This document shows positions 49,049-57,876 of a DNA stretch of 64,000 bases, one piece after another (position 1 is the stretch's first letter; each line of letters opens with the position of its first letter). Under the pieces are notes generated by a model. That model saw only the letters and a program-made list of their open reading frames with translations. It was not told where the DNA came from and did not search any database. Both the position numbers and the translations under genes were made by a program. This DNA comes from Sulfolobus sp. S-194 (GTDB lineage: Archaea; Thermoproteota; Thermoprotei_A; Sulfolobales; Sulfolobaceae). The DNA is taken from assembly GCF_012222305.1 (NCBI RefSeq), contig NZ_CP035730.1:2725527-2789526 (forward strand), read 5' to 3'.

Positions 49049-49176
49049 GATAGTGTCATCGTTAAGCTACTTATATTTCTATATTAAAATAAGGTTTACA
49101 ATAACTTTATCTTAGCGTTATCTATTCCTAGAGATTAACTCAATTGATGAAATTATATACAAATGACGACACTATC
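49049..49176 (+). mobile_element. MITE copy D, intact 128 bp with 9-bp target duplication
   Basis: Terminal inverted repeats GATAGTGTCATCG (left) and GATAGTGTCGTCA (right end read on the minus strand) bound a 128-bp non-coding element. It is flanked by a perfect 9-bp direct repeat GCTACTAAT at 49040-49048 and 49177-49185, proving transposition into this site. No open frame; it must be mobilised in trans by a transposase with matching ends. Length is in the range I recall for Sulfolobus SM-type MITEs. Confidence 0.92.
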
Positions 49177-49336
49177 GCTACTAATCTTCAATTTATTTCA
49201 TAAATAATCATAAATTTCACTATCTTTTTGAATTTAGTATTATTCTGTAAGAGTTTTAATATATTTTGGAACCTATCGATAAGTGTTATTCAAAACTCAT
49301 TTTTAGATAACAGACAAATTAGTTTTCTTCTATTAT

Positions 49337-49912
49337 TTACTTTTTAACAACTTTTATTATAACGTATATCGCTATGAGAACAATTGTTATTCCTATAGCA
49401 TAGAATCCGAACTTCTCAGCTAAACTTATCACATAATTAATTTCATTTGCGTAATGATAACCTAATATTGATAACGAGATATCCCATATTAGATGACCTA
49501 AGAGCGTAAATGCTAAAAATCTTAGCATACTCATTTTTGCTATTCCAGCGGGATAAGAGATTAAGGCCCTAAGCTCTGGGACAAATCTGAACCCAAAAAC
49601 TGCAAAGTCCCCATATTTTATAAACCAGCCGTGTAAGGCATCAATTCTTCTCTCATTAATTAGTAAGTATCTACCATATTTCTTTAGGAAAGAAAATCCC
49701 AAGAAAAACCCAATATAGTACGCTATAATTGATCCTATTAGACTACCTAGAGTACCAGAAATCACTCCTATGTATAATGATATGTTTCCTTCATAGGAAT
49801 AATATCCAACTAAAGGCATTATTACTTCGCTGGGAATTGGTAAACCAATACCCTCGCCAATCATCAAACCCAAGAGGAGAAGATAACCGCTTAAGCCTTG
49901 AAATACGTACAT
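49337..49912 (-). CDS. DedA family membrane protein
   Basis: 191 residues with the DedA/VTT-domain layout: GEGIGLPIPSEVIMPLVGYY near the N terminus (the conserved E and P-x-P-x-E), the reentrant loop region, and GFRFVPELRALISYPAGIAK with the conserved arginines, then MSMLRFLAFTLLGHLIWDI. DedA proteins act as lipid (undecaprenyl/polyprenyl phosphate or phospholipid) scramblases or transporters. In this archaeon a role in recycling dolichyl-phosphate carriers is conceivable but is inference. Monocistronic. Confidence 0.9.
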   Translation of the reverse strand: MYVFQGLSGYLLLLGLMIGEGIGLPIPSEVIMPLVGYYSYEGNISLYIGVISGTLGSLIGSIIAYYIGFFLGFSFLKKYGRYLLINERRIDALHGWFIKYGDFAVFGFRFVPELRALISYPAGIAKMSMLRFLAFTLLGHLIWDISLSILGYHYANEINYVISLAEKFGFYAIGITIVLIAIYVIIKVVKK

Positions 49913-50219
49913 CGTAAAACAGTTTATTTATGCTCTTAAATATTTTTTCCCAGTAGATGCTTTATTAAATCTTTCAATTTTCTTAGATGTTATACTTTCT
50001 GATAGGCTAAAAGAGAAGTTTTTTCGCTAACATATGGAAGGGGTATTTTGTTTAATTTAAGAGATGGGGCCCTTTAAACTGTGACTAGTATAAGCTTATC
50101 AATTTTTCTTAGATGAAGCTTTAATTTAAAAGCAAATCAAAACGTTAATAATCAGCAAAACACCACATGAAAGCTACTGATAACGAAAGAGTTATAACTA
50201 AATCAGCAAAGTTGTATTT

Positions 50220-50876
50220 ATGATAATCTCTACAGTTCCCGGCCCTGTAGCATATCCGTTAATTGCATCTACAATGAAGAGGCATGATTTTGAAATTAAA
50301 TTTGAAAAAGTTCCGAATGCTAACGTATATCTAGACGCAATACCATTTCTCGGAAAAATTGATTATGTCTTATTATCTAAACTTCTAATTATAACTCCTA
50401 AAATTGGTAAAAAGATTGCAGTATGGAAAAAGGGTAGTGCTAATGATATTCTTTTACAACTTCTAATAAAGCTTTACAATATTTCTCCTCAAGTTGTTTA
50501 CACAGATGATCCTCTTGAAGTACAGAGATTATACCATAACGGTGAAGTAGACTCTGCGCTAGTAACTGTGGGTGTTACTACTGAAGGAGTATTCATAGAG
50601 GATTTATTTAAGACTAAAGGAGTTATATTACCGGGAATTTGCGGTGCTAAAGGTGAAAATGAAGATTTTTCCTCAATATATAAAGAGGGTATTGATCTAT
50701 TTAAAGAAAATCCAGAGGAAGTATCGGAATATATTGTAGACAATTTGCCAATATCTAGGCCTTCAAGTTTTATAGAAAGAATATTTAAAAACGCTGAATA
50801 CAAGGTAGAAAGAGTAAACTTCAACTTTGATGATCTAAAAAATGGGATAATTCATGATACTTCTTCAATCTACTAA
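50220..50876 (+). CDS. DUF3834-like protein (binding-protein-like fold)
   Basis: 218 residues. The N-terminal TVPGPVAYPLIAST and central KLYNISPQVVYTDDPLEVQR and HNGEVDSALVTVGVTTEG resemble type II periplasmic-binding or substrate-binding folds, but there is no signal peptide, so it is cytoplasmic. I associate it with the DUF3834 family known from Sulfolobales, with moderate certainty. It overlaps the creatininase-like gene by 23 bases, indicating an operon. Probably a ligand-binding partner. Confidence 0.65.
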   Translation: MIISTVPGPVAYPLIASTMKRHDFEIKFEKVPNANVYLDAIPFLGKIDYVLLSKLLIITPKIGKKIAVWKKGSANDILLQLLIKLYNISPQVVYTDDPLEVQRLYHNGEVDSALVTVGVTTEGVFIEDLFKTKGVILPGICGAKGENEDFSSIYKEGIDLFKENPEEVSEYIVDNLPISRPSSFIERIFKNAEYKVERVNFNFDDLKNGIIHDTSSIY

Positions 50877-51537
50877 AGACGACATTTACGGGAAAATACC
50901 ACTAATACCAGTCGGCAGTGTTGAACAGCACGGACCCCATTTACCTATGGGAACAGATTCGATAATCGTTGAAGAAATAGCAAAGAGAATAGAAAAGATG
51001 CTAAGTGATAAGATCCTTCTTTTTCCTACAATATATTATACTTGTTCGATAGAGCATGGCGATTTTCCATACTTTGGAGTTTCCTATATTACAATGATTT
51101 CCTACTTAACGGAATTAATTAATCAACTGGCAAGGTATTTTGATAAGGCGATAATTTTAAACGGTCATGGAGGGAATGAATCATTACTTGATATCGTAAA
51201 AAGAAGTATCAATTTTCAAAATAGACACTTTAAACTTTATATATATTCTGTCGTTGGAAAGTGGTTAGAGTATTTTAAAATACGAGATCTACACGCTGGA
51301 ACTGTAGAATCTTCTATAATTAAATATATAAACCCTAGGCTTGTTAGAGAGGAAAAATTAAAGGATATAGACTACACGGTCAAGGATGGAGTGTTTAACA
51401 CAATAACTACATCTGATGCAAACCCTCATGGTATAATAAACCTAGATGGTAGTGTTAAGATAGATGAAAAACTTGGCGAGGAGTTCATAAATCGTGTCAT
51501 AAACGAGTTGTACTCTTTTATTTTATCTTTGAAGTGA
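50854..51537 (+). CDS. Creatininase-family amidohydrolase
   Basis: 227 residues. Metal ligands of the creatininase/MftE fold are present: PVGSVEQHGPHLPMGTDS (E, H, D), SIEHGDFPYFG, NGHGGNES and HAGTVESS (E). Family members hydrolyse cyclic amides such as creatinine or FAPy intermediates, or act as MftE-type peptidases; the substrate here is unknown. Starts at ATG 50854 inside the preceding gene. Its 3' end overlaps the convergent winged-helix gene by 15 bases. Confidence 0.9.
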   Translation: MILLQSTKDDIYGKIPLIPVGSVEQHGPHLPMGTDSIIVEEIAKRIEKMLSDKILLFPTIYYTCSIEHGDFPYFGVSYITMISYLTELINQLARYFDKAIILNGHGGNESLLDIVKRSINFQNRHFKLYIYSVVGKWLEYFKIRDLHAGTVESSIIKYINPRLVREEKLKDIDYTVKDGVFNTITTSDANPHGIINLDGSVKIDEKLGEEFINRVINELYSFILSLK

Positions 51538-51729
51538 TCTTTTTCCAGATTCTGTGAGTGTATATCTTCCTTTCTCTTTCTTAATAAGTCCTTCTTTCAT
51601 CAAATCGTAAAGTTCTCTTTTTAGAGCATCTGTTGAAATATTAAGCTGATCTTTTATATCTTTAAAAAGTACTGGTCTATCATAAGAACTGATTATACTA
51701 AGAATCTTTTCTTTTAATTCACCCAACAT
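51523..51729 (-). CDS. Small winged-helix DNA-binding protein
   Basis: 68 residues that make a single winged helix: PVLFKDIKDQLNISTDALKR (helix-turn-helix) and LMKEGLIKKEKGRYTLTESG (wing). No ligand domain, so it probably dimerises and acts as a transcriptional regulator. Divergent from the isochorismatase-like gene (83 bases), which it may control. Cytoplasmic. Confidence 0.82.
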   Translation of the reverse strand: MLGELKEKILSIISSYDRPVLFKDIKDQLNISTDALKRELYDLMKEGLIKKEKGRYTLTESGKRSLQR

Positions 51730-51812
51730 AAAAATAAATACTATAAAAGACTTATAAATAATGTTTACTCCCGAATAGTTAAGTTTTTTAACTATATCTC
51801 CGTTATAACCTT

Positions 51813-52373
51813 ATGGCCTGGTTCAACCTTGAAGAACTAAAAAAGTATATAAGAAGAGATAACTCGGTTCTTGTCGTTTGGGATGTACAAGAAGCATTAG
51901 TAAATAACATTTTTAATAAAGAAGAATTCTTAGAGAAGCTAAAAGAGTTAATTTCTGCTGCTAGACAGTACAATGTTCCTATAGTTTACACAAAAATTAC
52001 TCCTTATCCAGAAAGGTTTCAAAATCCGGCGTTTAGGAGAAACTTTAATCCAGGTGATATAGTTAAAGAAGTTTATCCCCAAGCTGGGGATGTTATACTT
52101 AACAAAAATACACCTAGTATATTTGTAGGTACAAACTTTGAATTAATGTTAAGGAATGTGGGAATTACAACAATAGTGTTTACGGGAATTGCTACTGATA
52201 TTGGTGTCGAGACATCAGCTAGGCATGCACAAGCTTTAGGTTTCTTGCCGGTAATTGCTAAAGAAGCTGTATCTTCAGCTGATAAGGCAGCTCATGAAAG
52301 ATCATTGGCTAACCTTCAAAGATTAATGTTAGTATTAAGTAACAAGGAAATCATAGAAAGATGGTCAGCTTAA
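51813..52373 (+). CDS. Isochorismatase-like protein lacking the catalytic cysteine
   Basis: 186 residues with the isochorismatase/nicotinamidase fold: D24 in LVVWDVQ, K98 in VILNKNT, and the loop [18 protein letters not shown]. Family enzymes have cysteine where G131 stands (TD[IV]C). D24, K98 and the cis-peptide region IA are kept. Without a nucleophile the protein cannot do the usual amide hydrolysis, so it may be a binding protein or use other chemistry. A 9-bp inverted repeat follows the stop codon. Confidence 0.8.
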   Translation: MAWFNLEELKKYIRRDNSVLVVWDVQEALVNNIFNKEEFLEKLKELISAARQYNVPIVYTKITPYPERFQNPAFRRNFNPGDIVKEVYPQAGDVILNKNTPSIFVGTNFELMLRNVGITTIVFTGIATDIGVETSARHAQALGFLPVIAKEAVSSADKAAHERSLANLQRLMLVLSNKEIIERWSA

Positions 52374-52418
52374 ACCTAAAGGTTAAGAAACCATTCTTTT
52401 CATTCTTGTCCTTTAGGT
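52374..52418 (+). terminator. Hairpin directly after the stop codon
   Basis: ACCTAAAGG (52374-52382) and CCTTTAGGT (52410-52418) are perfect inverted repeats; AAGAA/TTCTT inside extends the stem. It starts on the base after the TAA of the isochorismatase-like gene, so it will form at the end of that mRNA. Function as terminator or 3' stabiliser is inferred. Archaeal terminators are mostly U-tracts, so it may instead protect the RNA. Confidence 0.5.
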
Positions 52419-52478
52419 ATAATATTTTAGCATAGCTGATGTGAAAGAATTTTTAATCTTTCCACGAATTCATTTTTA

Positions 52479-53183
52479 ATGGATTGCATAGAAGTAAGGA
52501 ATGTTATAAAGAGGTTTAATGGAATTTACGCTCTTGACAGCATCTCATTCTCAGTTCCATGTAATGGAAAATATGCTTTATTAGGCCCTAATGGTGCTGG
52601 TAAATCAACTACTTTAAAGATTCTTACTGGTTTATTGAGACCAGATTCTGGGGAAGTATACATAAAGGGTATGAATCCTACTTCTGTAGAAGTAAAAAGG
52701 ATTCTAGGTTATTTACCAGAAGATGCGATGCCTTACAGAAATTTAACAGTGATAGAAAACCTTGAATATTTTGCATCTTTAAGAGATTTACCTAGGGAGA
52801 GGGCAAAAGAAATGATTTATCTCCTAGGGTTAGAAGATTACATATACGTTGAAGCTGGAAAATTATCTAGAGGAAATCTGCAAAAACTTTCCTTAGCATT
52901 AGTCCTTCTTCATAATCCAGAAGTTATCTTACTTGATGAGCCATTGAATTATTTAGATATTCCTACGCAGGAAAGAGTAATAAATATCTTAAAGTCATTA
53001 AACGGTACACTTCTAGTTTCAACGCATATAATGTCAATAGCAACGAGACTAACTGATCATGTTATAATAATTAACCATGGTAAAGTTATTTGGACGGGAT
53101 CTATAGATGAACTTAAGAGTTTAGGAAGAGAAGATGAACCAATTGAAAGTATAGTAGCAAAAATTATGAGTGGTGTATTATGA
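52479..53183 (+). CDS. ABC transporter ATPase subunit
   Basis: 234 residues. Walker [11 protein letters not shown]-loop YLPEDAMPY, signature LSRGNLQKL, Walker [13 protein letters not shown] (the usual GLD is YLD) and H-loop STHIM. Pairs with the downstream permease, whose ATG overlaps its stop (ATGA). Likely an exporter of the CcmA/DrrA type. TATA-like GAATTTTTAATC about 25 bases before ATG 52479. Confidence 0.92.
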   Translation: MDCIEVRNVIKRFNGIYALDSISFSVPCNGKYALLGPNGAGKSTTLKILTGLLRPDSGEVYIKGMNPTSVEVKRILGYLPEDAMPYRNLTVIENLEYFASLRDLPRERAKEMIYLLGLEDYIYVEAGKLSRGNLQKLSLALVLLHNPEVILLDEPLNYLDIPTQERVINILKSLNGTLLVSTHIMSIATRLTDHVIIINHGKVIWTGSIDELKSLGREDEPIESIVAKIMSGVL

Positions 53184-54505
53184 AACTATTTAAAATTGCG
53201 TGGTTAAAGATTAGGTCAACCTACTCTCTTCCACTACTAATACTTTCCATAATAATTCTAGCCTTTTACATTTACATAGGAATTATTGAAGCTAAATTGG
53301 CTTCTGGTAATGTTTCATCAATTGTACCCCTTAAAACTACAGTAATAGAACTACTTTCGATTTACTTATTCTCATATTCCATTTTGCCTACAAATAGAAT
53401 AGTTTCAAAATCCGATCAAGATTTCCTTTTTATGATCCCAGTAGACGAAAAAGAGTTAGCAGTAGGAATTATTTGTTCTTATCTGATAATTAATGCATTA
53501 TTAGTCGGAATTTTAATTATATTCACAGCACCTATCTTAGGTTTTGGGGCATTTGCTTTATTCCTAATGTTCTCTATATTACTCTCCTTTATTCCCATAT
53601 TCTCTTTACGACTAAAGACTTTGTATAGAGTATTATTCACAGTCTTGTTACTGGCATGGTTCATTTCAGCTTACTTTAACTTTCCATATTCACCATTATC
53701 AATGTTAGATAGCTATACTTATTCATATTTTATACTTTTAGGACTTACCCTCTTAGTAGCTTTTCTTTCTCTAAATAAACTTAATGTCTACGATCTAGTT
53801 AAAATAAATTATCAATCCAGCAGGGGGATAAAAAATCCTATTACCTTTTCTCCATCTTCATCTCCATTTCTTATAATGCTTAAGAAAAACATAAACTTGA
53901 TCGAGCTTGGAGGAAGAGTAAGCCAAATAGCTGGTGGGCAATATTTAATAGCAAGGATAAAAATCTACTATGTCTTAATACCAATGATAGTACTAGCAAT
54001 ATTAGCTTATTTTTTCCCTCAACTCTCATTCTTAATCCTTGTAGTTGAGTTTATACTACTATTAAACTACGCACAAGCATCATTTATTAATGAGCCACTC
54101 TGGTTAGATTTATCAATTATGCCACCTTCAAAATTTGCCAGAAACTATTTGCTAAGTAAAACCCTTACCTTATATATTCTCTTTATTCCATTAATAATTT
54201 CTGAATTCATATCTCGCAATATAAGTTTTGCGATAGCATCATTAGAATTTCCCCTCACTTTTATATACCTTTCCTCTATACTTGCAAGATTTTATCCAGT
54301 TCCACAGTCTGGTATACAAATCTTAAACCTGAGAAGAATGATCTTTACGATTATAGGAACAACACCTGTTTTAGTAATCTTATTTCTAAGCTTACTTTAC
54401 CCACTCTTTACCTTTGTGGTACTAATCCTCTTAGTCTCATACTTCTTCCTAAGTGAGAAGTTCTGGGAAAAAGCATTTGAAAATGCAATCTCATCACCTT
54501 ATTGA
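53180..54505 (+). CDS. ABC transporter permease, 441 residues
   Basis: Polytopic membrane protein with about 10-12 hydrophobic segments, overlapping the ATPase gene by 4 bases. Larger than the usual six-helix ABC-2 permease; the halves, residues 1-200 and 240-441, may be duplicated permease-like units. A soluble loop between (about 205-235) includes [19 protein letters not shown]. Substrate unknown. Its 3' end is 42 bases before the remnant gene hit by the MITE at 54661. Confidence 0.82.
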   Translation: MKLFKIAWLKIRSTYSLPLLILSIIILAFYIYIGIIEAKLASGNVSSIVPLKTTVIELLSIYLFSYSILPTNRIVSKSDQDFLFMIPVDEKELAVGIICSYLIINALLVGILIIFTAPILGFGAFALFLMFSILLSFIPIFSLRLKTLYRVLFTVLLLAWFISAYFNFPYSPLSMLDSYTYSYFILLGLTLLVAFLSLNKLNVYDLVKINYQSSRGIKNPITFSPSSSPFLIMLKKNINLIELGGRVSQIAGGQYLIARIKIYYVLIPMIVLAILAYFFPQLSFLILVVEFILLLNYAQASFINEPLWLDLSIMPPSKFARNYLLSKTLTLYILFIPLIISEFISRNISFAIASLEFPLTFIYLSSILARFYPVPQSGIQILNLRRMIFTIIGTTPVLVILFLSLLYPLFTFVVLILLVSYFFLSEKFWEKAFENAISSPY

Positions 54506-54547
54506 GCATTTCTCTTTTCAGCTAAAAATTTAAGTTATGATCATATA

Positions 54548-54660
54548 TCATCTAGTTGAATCTTTTTCCTTAATCTTCTCATTCGCTTTGTCGATATTTA
54601 AAGTCCTTTGGGATACTAATTCTATGCCTTTAGATATCAGATATGATATAAGTTTAGCTT
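54548..54660 (-). pseudogene. 3' part of a gene interrupted by the MITE/IS insertion
   Basis: Minus-strand frame ending at TGA 54548 encodes AKLISYLISKGIELVSQRTL and NIDKANEKIKEKDSTR. Beyond the insertion, at 55936-55965 on the same strand, the frame continues upstream as YEIIVKAKL when one 9-bp target copy is removed. The short upstream part has no clear start, so the gene was small or already broken. Not recognised. Confidence 0.5.
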
Positions 54661-54694
54661 GATAGTGTCATCGTTAAGCTACTTATATTTCTAT

Positions 54695-55826
54695 TAGCAC
54701 TTGTCGGAAAATCCGTGCAGACCAAGGAGACCTTGAAAACTTTTTAAAATTAACCCGGATGAAATATGCATGGATAAAAACTCAGAAAAACAAGCGTATT
54801 ACAAAGCGTTAGAGAATGCAATAATCATAACACTTACCCCACTAGAGGGCTTAAGAAAAAGCACAGCAGCAAAACTAATACTAGGGGGAGTAATAGGTTG
54901 CACAGCATCAGAAATAGCACAAGAAATAAACATGGACTATGAGACAACACTAAAAAACTTGGACAAGATAGCAAACACTAGCTTAATAAAAGCAGTAAAG
55001 GAAATAGTAAAAGACCACCCGGTACTACTAATAATAGACGACACACACGACCACAAAGAATACGCGAGAGCGATACCGGTATCAAGAAACGGAGCACAAG
55101 TCTTTTACTGCAGAGAACACAAGAGATACGAGCCGGCAATACAACTACTAATAACAGTAAAAGACTTGAGGACAAACGAGACTTACATAGTAGCAATAAC
55201 ACCCTACATACCGCAAAAGGTTGCAGAAATACTCAAAGAAAGGGGTGAAGAGGCAGAGTTCAAGACAAAAATCCAGTTATACCTAGAGTTACTACCGATA
55301 CTCTTAAGTGAGTTCAATGTTGTTATTATCTCCTTCGACTCTTGGTATGTTAATTCTAATACTGTGGGGGAACTCAAGTCCAGCGCGCGAGTCGTCGAGG
55401 GTGGCAGATCCGTGCCCGTTAGCGAGTTCCCCCAAGGGGAGTACCTAGTCGAATATCTAGGTACCCCCATAAAACTACTCGTTGTTGAGGATTATAAGGG
55501 TTTAGGTAAGAGGTACTTCTTCTCAACAAACTTAAATGATACTCCAGAGGATATAATAACTGCTTGGGAAAATAGGTGGGATATTGAGGTTTTGATTAGG
55601 GAGTTAAAGGCGTTGGGGTTGGATAAGGGTTCTTTCCTCACTTGGGTTAGGAATAAGGGTTTCATAACCCTTAAAGCCCTCTCCCTCCTCTTCGTTCTCT
55701 CATTCAAATACTCCCTTGGTTTACACCTCGGTGCCAAGAGAATTGCTAGATTGATAAAAACTGTTTATCAAGAATCTGGAGGGATAAAGAAATTGTTTAA
55801 GTGGAGGAGAAAAACATAAACTGCTA
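54695..55826 (+). mobile_element. Insertion sequence nested in a MITE, 1132 bp
   Basis: Bounded by a 6-bp direct repeat TTCTAT (54689-54694, 55827-55832). Ends read TAGCACTT at the left and TAGCAGTT at the right (minus strand), so only about 7 of the first 8 bases are inverted. It contains one transposase gene that fills 93 percent of the element. Just inside the left end two small palindromes, CGGAAAATCCG and CAAGGAGACCTTG, could form hairpins in DNA or mRNA. Base composition of the right half is GC-richer than the neighbourhood, consistent with recent arrival. Confidence 0.85.
54770..55819 (+). CDS. DDE transposase
   Basis: 349 residues, apparently intact. DDE residues: first Asp in LLIIDDTHDHKEYAR, second in VVIISFDSWYVN, Glu in ENRWDIEVLIRELKALGL, the latter resembling the Y-x2-R-x3-E-x6-K signature of IS4-like transposases (W for Y). 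An N-terminal helical part with TASEIAQEINMDYETTLKNL resembles a helix-turn-helix for end binding. I cannot fix the family name; IS4/ISH3-like or ISC1217-like are possible. The stop lies 7 bases before the right end of the element. Confidence 0.9.
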   Translation: MDKNSEKQAYYKALENAIIITLTPLEGLRKSTAAKLILGGVIGCTASEIAQEINMDYETTLKNLDKIANTSLIKAVKEIVKDHPVLLIIDDTHDHKEYARAIPVSRNGAQVFYCREHKRYEPAIQLLITVKDLRTNETYIVAITPYIPQKVAEILKERGEEAEFKTKIQLYLELLPILLSEFNVVIISFDSWYVNSNTVGELKSSARVVEGGRSVPVSEFPQGEYLVEYLGTPIKLLVVEDYKGLGKRYFFSTNLNDTPEDIITAWENRWDIEVLIRELKALGLDKGSFLTWVRNKGFITLKALSLLFVLSFKYSLGLHLGAKRIARLIKTVYQESGGIKKLFKWRRKT

Positions 55827-55986
55827 TTCTATATTAAAATAAGGTTTACAATAACTTTATCTTAGCATCATCTCTAACTAGAGATAAACTCAATTAATGA
55901 AATTATTTACAAATGACTACACTATCGTTTAGCTTTAACTATTATTTCATAATGATATATAAATATAAAATTGAAATTTCTTTTTA

Positions 55987-56085
55987 TTATTGCTCTTTCT
56001 TCTCAGTTTTCTGTTTTTCAAGAATCTCAAAAAGATGTATCCATGCTAAAAAGCATGGATCTACTTTTTCCTTTTTCTCGCTCAT
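55987..56085 (-). CDS. 32-residue microprotein coupled to dienelactone hydrolase
   Basis: AAGGAGGTTATATAAATG on the minus strand supplies a strong Shine-Dalgarno (GGAGGT, optimal spacing) and an ATG at 56085 that overlaps the TGA of the hydrolase gene (ATGA). The product starts MSEKKEKVDPCFLAWIHLFE and ends LEKQKTEKKEQ: charged ends around a short amphipathic core with one cysteine, no signal peptide. Too short for normal gene calling. Could be a subunit or chaperone of the hydrolase, or a membrane-peripheral helix. Function unknown. Confidence 0.65.
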   Translation of the reverse strand: MSEKKEKVDPCFLAWIHLFEILEKQKTEKKEQ

Positions 56086-56867
56086 TTATATAACCTCCTT
56101 AAGAAATTCTTTACTCTCTCCCAAGCGTCATCTGCTGCCTCTTTATTATAAACTGGACCCCTGTCATTAAAGAACGCATGATACGCTCCGGGGTAAATTT
56201 TGAGTTCTAAATCCTTCTTATATTTAATTACTGCAGATATTAAATCTGGTAATCCAGATAGTATTGGTGGATCTTCACCAGCATACAAACCTAGAATGGG
56301 ACCCTTGATCTTCTGAACTGCATCTATAGGTTGTGGATTTCTGCCGTAAAAGACTATTGTCCCATCTAGTGGTACTTCGGTCGCTAACTGAAATGCCAAA
56401 CCCCCACCCATACAGAAGCCCATACTAACAATCTTCTTATAGCCTAGAGAGTTCAGATAATCGTAGGCCTTAATTAAATCTTTTATCATTTGCTCTTCCA
56501 TTTTAGCTCTTCCAGTAACTAACAATTCCACCACTTTTTTACCATTCTCGTCAAGTGAACTAATTATTTCATTATATACATTAGGGTCTGTTCTCTTTTC
56601 CGCTGGTATACTCCATACCCTTCGCATAACATTTTGTATATTTTCTGGTGTAAGTATATTTTCGTATCTAGTATATAGTTGTGGGGCAAATGCAAGATAA
56701 TCTTCATTAGCCAATCTTCTTGAAATATCCTTAATATTATCATTAAGCCCCCATATTTCATGGATTACTATAACAGCTAGTCTAGGATTTTCTGGTGATG
56801 CCATAAAAGCTCTTACGTTAGAGTCATATGAGCTATAAAATATTTCCTTTTCAGATAGCATAATCAT
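56082..56867 (-). CDS. Dienelactone hydrolase family protein
   Basis: Cytoplasmic alpha/beta hydrolase, 261 residues. Nucleophile C152 in MGFCMGGG (the G-x-C-x-G-G of DLH), D199 in YAGEDPPI, H230 in YPGAYHAFFND, and E37 in VIHEIWGLN, which activates the cysteine in known enzymes. It would hydrolyse lactones or thioesters; the physiological substrate in archaea is not known. ATG 56861 (MLSEKEI) is an alternative start. Its stop overlaps the start of a 32-residue microprotein gene. Confidence 0.92.
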   Translation of the reverse strand: MIMLSEKEIFYSSYDSNVRAFMASPENPRLAVIVIHEIWGLNDNIKDISRRLANEDYLAFAPQLYTRYENILTPENIQNVMRRVWSIPAEKRTDPNVYNEIISSLDENGKKVVELLVTGRAKMEEQMIKDLIKAYDYLNSLGYKKIVSMGFCMGGGLAFQLATEVPLDGTIVFYGRNPQPIDAVQKIKGPILGLYAGEDPPILSGLPDLISAVIKYKKDLELKIYPGAYHAFFNDRGPVYNKEAADDAWERVKNFLRRLYK

Positions 56868-57365
56868 GTATGATAATAAACAAATTAAAAATTAACTACT
56901 TAAAATCAACAATTGAAAAAAATACGCTAAAAACTAATATATTTGACTTAAATAAGAACATAATAGAAAATCATAGATCATAATATAAGATTTTATAATC
57001 TGAAAATAGCAGTATAATTTTATCCGTAATATGCAGACACTTTCTCTAACAATTGTGGTTGTGAGTATAGTCTCATCATTGATATATAAATTTATTAAAT
57101 GATCCTTCTATATAAAGAATATAAATATTAAATCTTGATATTATTATAGAAAATTCATAGAGATAAAACAGCTTAATGGCTGCACTATGAATGTAATGCC
57201 TTTTGAGTGAGCAAGTGAATTTTTATCGAGGATTTATATATGAGGATATTAACTAGTTTTAGTGTTTCCATGTTTATCCAGGCTATATTAATTTTAAGAG
57301 GTATACAAATGTGGACTGTTCATCTCTTGATTTAGGTTTTTACTACCTTAGCCTTATAGTTTAAG

Positions 57366-57600
57366 AGAACCTTAAAAACTTTTTAAAAATTAGCATAATA
57401 AAATGTAATATAGATAAAAAACTTAGAAATATAAGGATACTATTAAACGTATAAAAAGGCTTTATAGTTAAGTCGATAAAAAATGTTTATTATACTTTGT
57501 GAATTGTAAATAAATTATTCAAGAAGGAGAAACTAGAACTAGTTTGTTCAAGAATATACATAAGTAGAATACAAGCATAGATAAAAATATTTTTGTATTG
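57366..57600 (+). pseudogene. Degenerate copy of the 54695 insertion sequence, 5' part
   Basis: AAGAGAACCTTAAAAACTTT at 57361-57380 parallels AAGGAGACCTTGAAAACTTT at 54723-54742, and ATAGATAAAAAACTTAGAAA parallels the transposase start ATGGATAAAAACTCAGAAAA. The start codon is now ATA and stops occur within 20 codons, so this is an old, inactive copy. The right limit is a guess. Confidence 0.6.
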
Positions 57601-57668
57601 CTTAAGGAGTATATGATTTATGTAGCTATTCTTATTTTTAAACCTAAAGTTCCAAGCATTATTTATCA

Positions 57669-57876
57669 TTAAACTTGGGTTTTCTTACTTAAGAAGGTCT
57701 CTATACCTTCTCTGAAAACACTACTATATCTTAAGTAGTTTATAAGGTTTTCATATTATATATAAATCGGTATAAATGGAAACTCTAATATTTCGTGAAT
57801 AACTTTATTTAAGTTAGGTTAAGCCAAATCTTTAACTATTTTTAGGGCTCTGTCATCAAGCTTATTTTGTTTTTAT
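57669..57876 (-). pseudogene. Broken gene with two in-frame stops
   Basis: A single minus-strand frame of about 68 codons ends at TAA 57669 and has only two internal stops; it reads KLDDRALKIVKDLA, PNLNKVIHEILEFPFIPIYI and YENLINYLRYSSVFREGIET then FLSKKTQV. The amino-acid composition is protein-like and the layout resembles the N-terminal part of archaeal transposases, but the family is not identified. Confidence 0.45.

Larger units (their letters stand above)
54661..55926 (+). mobile_element. MITE copy E split by a 1132-bp insertion sequence
   Basis: Ends GATAGTGTCATCG and (minus strand) GATAGTGTAGTCA match MITE copy D. The flanks are a perfect 9-bp duplication GTTTAGCTT (54652-54660 and 55927-55935). 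Removing 54695-55832 (the IS plus one copy of its 6-bp target) leaves exactly 128 bp, the length of copy D, with roughly nine differences from it. The MITE therefore inserted first and the IS came later. Confidence 0.9.

Noticed and set aside
54978..55737. Long open frames antisense to the transposase gene
   Set aside because: They are shadows of a strongly coding frame, with low-complexity leucine/serine-rich translations and no start signals.
54661..55926. MITE as an internal deletion derivative of the IS at the same place
   Set aside because: The inner element has its own 6-bp target duplication and different ends, and removing it restores exactly the 128-bp MITE; nested insertion is simpler.
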